From Thalassorhabdus alkalitolerans (lineage in GTDB: Bacteria; Bacillota; Bacilli; Bacillales; Marinococcaceae), in the NCBI RefSeq assembly GCF_042656585.1, contig NZ_JBHSPG010000023.1: a DNA stretch of 64,000 bases; one strand, written 5' to 3'. The translations under genes and the position numbers were made by a program. The notes beneath the pieces were generated by a model. It saw only the letters and a list, made by a program, of their open reading frames with translations, was not told the origin of the DNA and did not search any database. The first letter of the stretch is position 1. Each line of letters begins with the position of its first letter. Of the stretch, positions 60,962 to 64,000 are shown in pieces.

Positions 60962-61522
60962 TCACGGTGCTTTTTTTAAAGAGGGCTTAGGAATCATCTC
61001 AAAAATTTGACCGGACTCAAAAACCTCTGCTATTTCTGCAAGCCAATCATAGTATTCAATTGCATATTCCACTTTTTTCAGGAGATGATCAGCTTCTTTT
61101 CTTATTTCCTCTTCCGGGCTTTCTTCCCGCAATGTAAGAAGTTCCTCTTTTGATTCATTTAATTCTTCAATGTTCATGTCGGATACATGCTTCCAGCGTT
61201 CTGCAAACATATCAGCAAAGCTTTGATACCAGTCATCCTTAAACTGGTACAAATCTTTGCGTTCGCCTTTTTTCAATACTTTTTTCACTGCTCTCATATC
61301 AAGCAGGTATCTTACTCCCGTAGACATGCTTGTTTTACTCATTTGCAGATCTTCTTTTAATTCATCTAAAGTTAAGGGCCTATTTGAAAAGTACAGCGAG
61401 CCGTAGATCCGGCCTGTTGACAAAGGAATACCGTTATAATTCATGCTTCTTGCTATCGATTCCACTGACCGTTCCTTGGACTGTAAAAGAAACTCTTCAT
61501 TTAATTCTTTTGATTCCGGCAT
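60962..61522 (-). CDS. gbsR: GbsR-family (choline-responsive) transcriptional repressor
   Basis: MarR-like winged-helix regulator of glycine-betaine genes. The start at 61522 (186 residues) is preferred: on the minus strand AAAGGG lies upstream of this ATG, while the one at 61540 has none. The helix-turn-helix is at about 40-100 (LTLDELKEDLQMSKTSMSTG). The C-terminal helical part (about 105-186) would bind choline or betaine. B. subtilis GbsR (gbsAB, opuB) and the OpuAR repressor of opuA belong to this family; position next to opuA suggests the OpuAR role. Confidence 0.88.
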   Translation of the reverse strand: MPESKELNEEFLLQSKERSVESIARSMNYNGIPLSTGRIYGSLYFSNRPLTLDELKEDLQMSKTSMSTGVRYLLDMRAVKKVLKKGERKDLYQFKDDWYQSFADMFAERWKHVSDMNIEELNESKEELLTLREESPEEEIRKEADHLLKKVEYAIEYYDWLAEIAEVFESGQIFEMIPKPSLKKAP

Positions 61523-61641
61523 GTAGGACAACCCTTTCATTAATGGTAAGGCTTTAATCTAAATACGTTTTATGACTTTCTTTAATAGTAAGTACATTAA
61601 CACTAAAAGTAAATTAAAGCTATTTCCAGCAATACTTAGGT

Positions 61642-61655
61642 ATTTACATGTAAAT
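61642..61655. promoter_or_regulatory. Palindrome 1 between gbsR and opuAA
   Basis: ATTTACATGTAAAT, perfect 7+7 palindrome in the divergent intergenic region. Candidate GbsR-type operator. Confidence 0.45.
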
Positions 61656-61680
61656 GATAGAAAATATATGGGTGTATTGC

Positions 61681-61698
61681 GTACAGTATGTACTGTAC
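61681..61698. promoter_or_regulatory. Palindrome 2 between gbsR and opuAA
   Basis: GTACAGTA-TG-TACTGTAC, perfect 8-base arms around two bases, 34 bases upstream of the opuAA -35. Candidate operator. Confidence 0.5.
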
Positions 61699-61731
61699 AA
61701 AATTTACGCAAAAAAACTCACTATATGGAAT

Positions 61732-61760
61732 TTGTTTCGTAATTTTGCAAAGAGTATAAT
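61732..61760 (+). promoter_or_regulatory. Promoter of the opuA operon
   Basis: TTGTTT (61732-61737), 17-base spacer, TATAAT (61755-61760), 61 bases before the opuAA start. Confidence 0.6.
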
Positions 61761-61820
61761 TAGCTAGGTGTTCTATATTAGGAAAAAAGAACTAGACGAT
61801 GTCGAAACGAGGTGTCAAGT

Positions 61821-63032
61821 TTGTCTAAGCCCAAAATCAAGGTAAATCAGTTGACAAAGATTTTTGGGAAGTCCCCTAAACAAGCAATGGAGCTGCTGAA
61901 ACAGGGAAAAACCAAAGAGGAGATATTAAAGGAAACTGGAATGGGAGTAGGGGTTAACCAGGCTACATTTGAAGTCAAGAATGGTGAAATATTTGTCATC
62001 ATGGGCTTGTCTGGAAGCGGAAAATCAACTTTGGTCAGAATGTTAAATCGATTAATAGATCCATCTTTTGGAGAAATCTACATTGACGATGATGAAATCG
62101 TGAAACTGAAGCCAGATAAGCTTAGAGAAGTACGACGGAAAAAAATGAGCATGGTGTTTCAAAACTTTGCATTATTTCCTCATAGAACTGTGCTCGATAA
62201 CACAGAGTATGGGCTTGAGGTTCAAGGCGTCCCTAAAAGTGAACGAGAGAAAAAGGCTACAACATCACTGGAGCTAGTCGGGTTAAAAGGGTACGAACAA
62301 AGCTATCCATCTGAATTAAGTGGTGGAATGCAGCAAAGAGTAGGACTTGCCAGGGCCTTGGCTAATGATCCGGATATTTTGTTAATGGATGAAGCTTTTA
62401 GTGCTCTCGATCCCTTGATCCGAAAGGACATGCAAGATGAGCTTCTTGAATTACAGGAGTCAATGGAGAAAACAATCGTCTTTATTACTCATGATCTTGA
62501 TGAAGCGTTAAGAATTGGAGATCGTATTGCGCTCATGAAAGATGGAGCAATTGTACAGATAGGGACTCCAGAAGAAATCATGATGAATCCGGCAAATGAC
62601 TATGTTGAAAGATTTGTTGAAGACGTAGACCTTTCAAAGGTGCTGACGGCTTCACATGTCATGAAACGGCCCGAAACTATTCCAAAAGACCGTGGAGTCC
62701 GTGTTGCTTTGCAGATGATGAAGGACGCTGGCGTCTCAAGCTTGTATGTTACTGATAAAAAGAAACGATACGCCGGGGCCGTAACAGTGGATGATGCTGC
62801 AAATGCAGTGAAAAATAATCAATCTCTTGAAGACATTTTACTTACGGATCTTCCGGAAGTGGCGCCTGATACATTACTAAATGACATGTTTGACAAAATG
62901 GCCTCGTCTCCCCTGCCGGTTCCGGTAATTAATGAAGAAGGCAAGATTCTCGGAATTATTGTCAGGTCTAAAGTAATAGGAGCACTGTCAGGAAGTGATG
63001 AACATTTAAACGAAGTGAGGGGAGTTAAATGA
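61821..63032 (+). CDS. opuAA: Glycine betaine ABC transporter ATPase OpuAA
   Basis: ATP-binding subunit of the OpuA osmoprotectant importer. The start is TTG at 61821 (403 residues), with ACGAGGTG six bases upstream; a GTG at 61812 overlaps that site. Walker A MGLSGSGKSTLVRMLNR, signature LSGGMQQRVGLARAL, Walker B ILLMDEAFSALDP. C-terminal CBS pair (about 280-400), thought in OpuA to sense ionic strength. It overlaps opuAB by four bases. Confidence 0.95.
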   Translation: MSKPKIKVNQLTKIFGKSPKQAMELLKQGKTKEEILKETGMGVGVNQATFEVKNGEIFVIMGLSGSGKSTLVRMLNRLIDPSFGEIYIDDDEIVKLKPDKLREVRRKKMSMVFQNFALFPHRTVLDNTEYGLEVQGVPKSEREKKATTSLELVGLKGYEQSYPSELSGGMQQRVGLARALANDPDILLMDEAFSALDPLIRKDMQDELLELQESMEKTIVFITHDLDEALRIGDRIALMKDGAIVQIGTPEEIMMNPANDYVERFVEDVDLSKVLTASHVMKRPETIPKDRGVRVALQMMKDAGVSSLYVTDKKKRYAGAVTVDDAANAVKNNQSLEDILLTDLPEVAPDTLLNDMFDKMASSPLPVPVINEEGKILGIIVRSKVIGALSGSDEHLNEVRGVK

Positions 63033-63871
63033 CCATACTAATGTACCAAATTCCCCTGGGAGCTTGGGTAGATCGATTCGTTGATTTTTTAACAGCTAAC
63101 TTTGCTTTTATTTTTGATGGAGCAGCTATCCTTATAAACTGGATTGTAAGCGGTATTGCTTCCATACTTGCATTTGCTCCGGCTTTACTTCTGATTGCAA
63201 TATTCACTGCGCTGGCGTGGTGGACAAGCAGGTGGCCGATAGGAATATTTACCGGACTTGGTCTTCTCTTGATTTACAACCTTGGATACTGGGACGGCAC
63301 GATTCTAACGCTCTCCCTTGTGTTAACAGCAGTATTTATTTCAATTGTCATAGGTGTTCCTATCGGGATATGGAGTTCTCAAAATAATACTGTAAAAAAC
63401 GTTTTAACTCCTATCCTGGATTTCATGCAGACGATGCCTGCTTTTGTATATTTAATTCCAGCTATCCTTTTCTTTGGTATTGGAATGGTTCCTGGAATTA
63501 TAGCTTCTGTCGTTTTTGCGATGCCGCCAACAATCCGGCTCACAAACTTAGGAATCCGCCAGGTTCCTGATGAACTGGTGGAAGCTTCAAACGCATTTGG
63601 CTCAACCAGGTGGCAAAAGCTGAAAAAAGTCCAGCTTCCGCTTGCTACTCCGACGATAATGGCTGGTATTAATCAAAGTATTATGCTTGCTTTGTCCATG
63701 GTTGTCATCGCTTCATTGGTAGGTGCTCCTGGACTTGGGACTGATGTATACAGAGCGGTAACGCAAATTCAGGTGGGTACCGGGTTTGAGGCAGGATTGT
63801 CGATTGTCATTCTTGCAATCATGCTGGACAGAATATCTCAAAATCTTGGACGAAGAAATAGTAAAGAATAA
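63029..63871 (+). CDS. opuAB: Glycine betaine ABC transporter permease OpuAB
   Basis: 280-residue membrane subunit with about seven hydrophobic segments and the EAA-type loop DELVEASNAFGSTRWQKLKKV. The start ATG overlaps the opuAA stop as ATGA. It moves glycine betaine, which OpuAC binds outside. A hairpin and 70 bases lead to opuAC. Confidence 0.94.
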   Translation: MTILMYQIPLGAWVDRFVDFLTANFAFIFDGAAILINWIVSGIASILAFAPALLLIAIFTALAWWTSRWPIGIFTGLGLLLIYNLGYWDGTILTLSLVLTAVFISIVIGVPIGIWSSQNNTVKNVLTPILDFMQTMPAFVYLIPAILFFGIGMVPGIIASVVFAMPPTIRLTNLGIRQVPDELVEASNAFGSTRWQKLKKVQLPLATPTIMAGINQSIMLALSMVVIASLVGAPGLGTDVYRAVTQIQVGTGFEAGLSIVILAIMLDRISQNLGRRNSKE

Positions 63872-63875
63872 ACTC

Positions 63876-63901
63876 TTACCTGTATTTTATGAAACAGGTA
63901 A
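63876..63901 (+). repeat. Hairpin between opuAB and opuAC
   Basis: TTACCTGT (63876-63883) and ACAGGTAA (63894-63901), ten-base loop, without a T run. It may stabilise transcript ends so that opuAC is expressed at a different level. Confidence 0.5.
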
Positions 63902-63941
63902 TTGTAAATAAATCATTGACTAAGAAGAGGGGTTTTTACTT

Positions 63942-64000
63942 ATGAAGAACAAACGCTTTTTAGCACTTGGAGGAGCTGTTAGTTTTGCTTTGGTTCTTGG
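63942..64000 (+). CDS. opuAC: Glycine betaine-binding lipoprotein OpuAC, start only (partial)
   Basis: Nineteen codons before the window end: MKNKRFLALGGAVSFALVL, the start of a signal peptide. AAGAGGGG precedes the ATG. Position behind opuAA-opuAB identifies it as the substrate-binding subunit; the rest lies outside. Confidence 0.8.
   Translation, partial: MKNKRFLALGGAVSFALVL

Noticed and set aside
1..64000. CRISPR arrays, tRNA or rRNA genes, prophage or intact insertion sequences
   Set aside because: Looked for by eye. No regular direct-repeat array, tRNA cloverleaf, rRNA sequence, integrase or transposase was seen.

Overview
The window is chromosomal DNA of a low-GC, Gram-positive, endospore-forming member of the Bacillaceae. 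Gene order over the first 46 kb follows the Bacillus subtilis ilv-leu / tig-clpX-lon / hem / valS-folC / mre-min / spoIVF / L21-L27 region almost gene for gene. Sporulation genes (spoVID, ysxE, spoIIB, spoIVFA, spoIVFB) and a glycine-betaine importer (opuA) under a GbsR-type regulator suggest a spore-former that meets osmotic stress, perhaps a moderate halophile of the Halobacillus kind. The genus is an inference; no rRNA or tRNA gene was seen.

Layout. 1-7.2 kb: branched-chain amino acid operon ilvB(partial)-ilvN-ilvC-leuA-leuB-leuC-leuD, closed by a terminator. 7.4-17 kb: TPR protein, trigger factor, ClpX, LonB, LonA and the ribosome-assembly GTPase YsxC (protein quality control). 17.1-24.5 kb: a divergent membrane protein, then hemA-hemX-hemC-hemD-hemB-hemL (glutamate to uroporphyrinogen III). 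24.8-31.9 kb: spoVID-ysxE, a small convergent gene, a valine T-box with valS, and folC. 32-40.4 kb: comC, spoIIB, maf, radC, mreBCD, minCD (competence, septation, cell shape, division-site selection). 40.4-42 kb: an accessory insertion with an arsR-arsI organoarsenical unit, a dispersed repeat and a 59-residue protein. 42.2-46.7 kb: spoIVFA-spoIVFB, rng, and the L21 leader with rplU-prp-rpmA.

After rpmA the B. subtilis order stops: spo0B-obg do not follow. Instead come a metallo-beta-lactamase-fold hydrolase, the phosphate operon pstSCAB-phoU, a YisL-type membrane protein, small genes, two more repeat copies, an isolated cheA-cheW pair, a lipoprotein with a ComEC-like hydrolase domain, a topoisomerase III and gbsR divergent from opuAA-opuAB-opuAC (opuAC is cut by the window end).

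Most notable: (i) arsR-arsI carries three copies of an ATCAA-N6-TTGAT operator, the first embedded in a 44-base inverted repeat with perfect 20-base arms over the arsR -35 region, the third between an intercistronic hairpin and arsI; (ii) a dispersed palindromic repeat lies next to both the ars insertion and the cheA-cheW pair; (iii) two perfect palindromes in the gbsR-opuA divergent region are candidate operators; (iv) synteny breaks directly behind rpmA; (v) two genes of 54 and 59 codons have good ribosome-binding sites. I found no CRISPR array, prophage or intact insertion sequence, and no clearly new multi-gene system.
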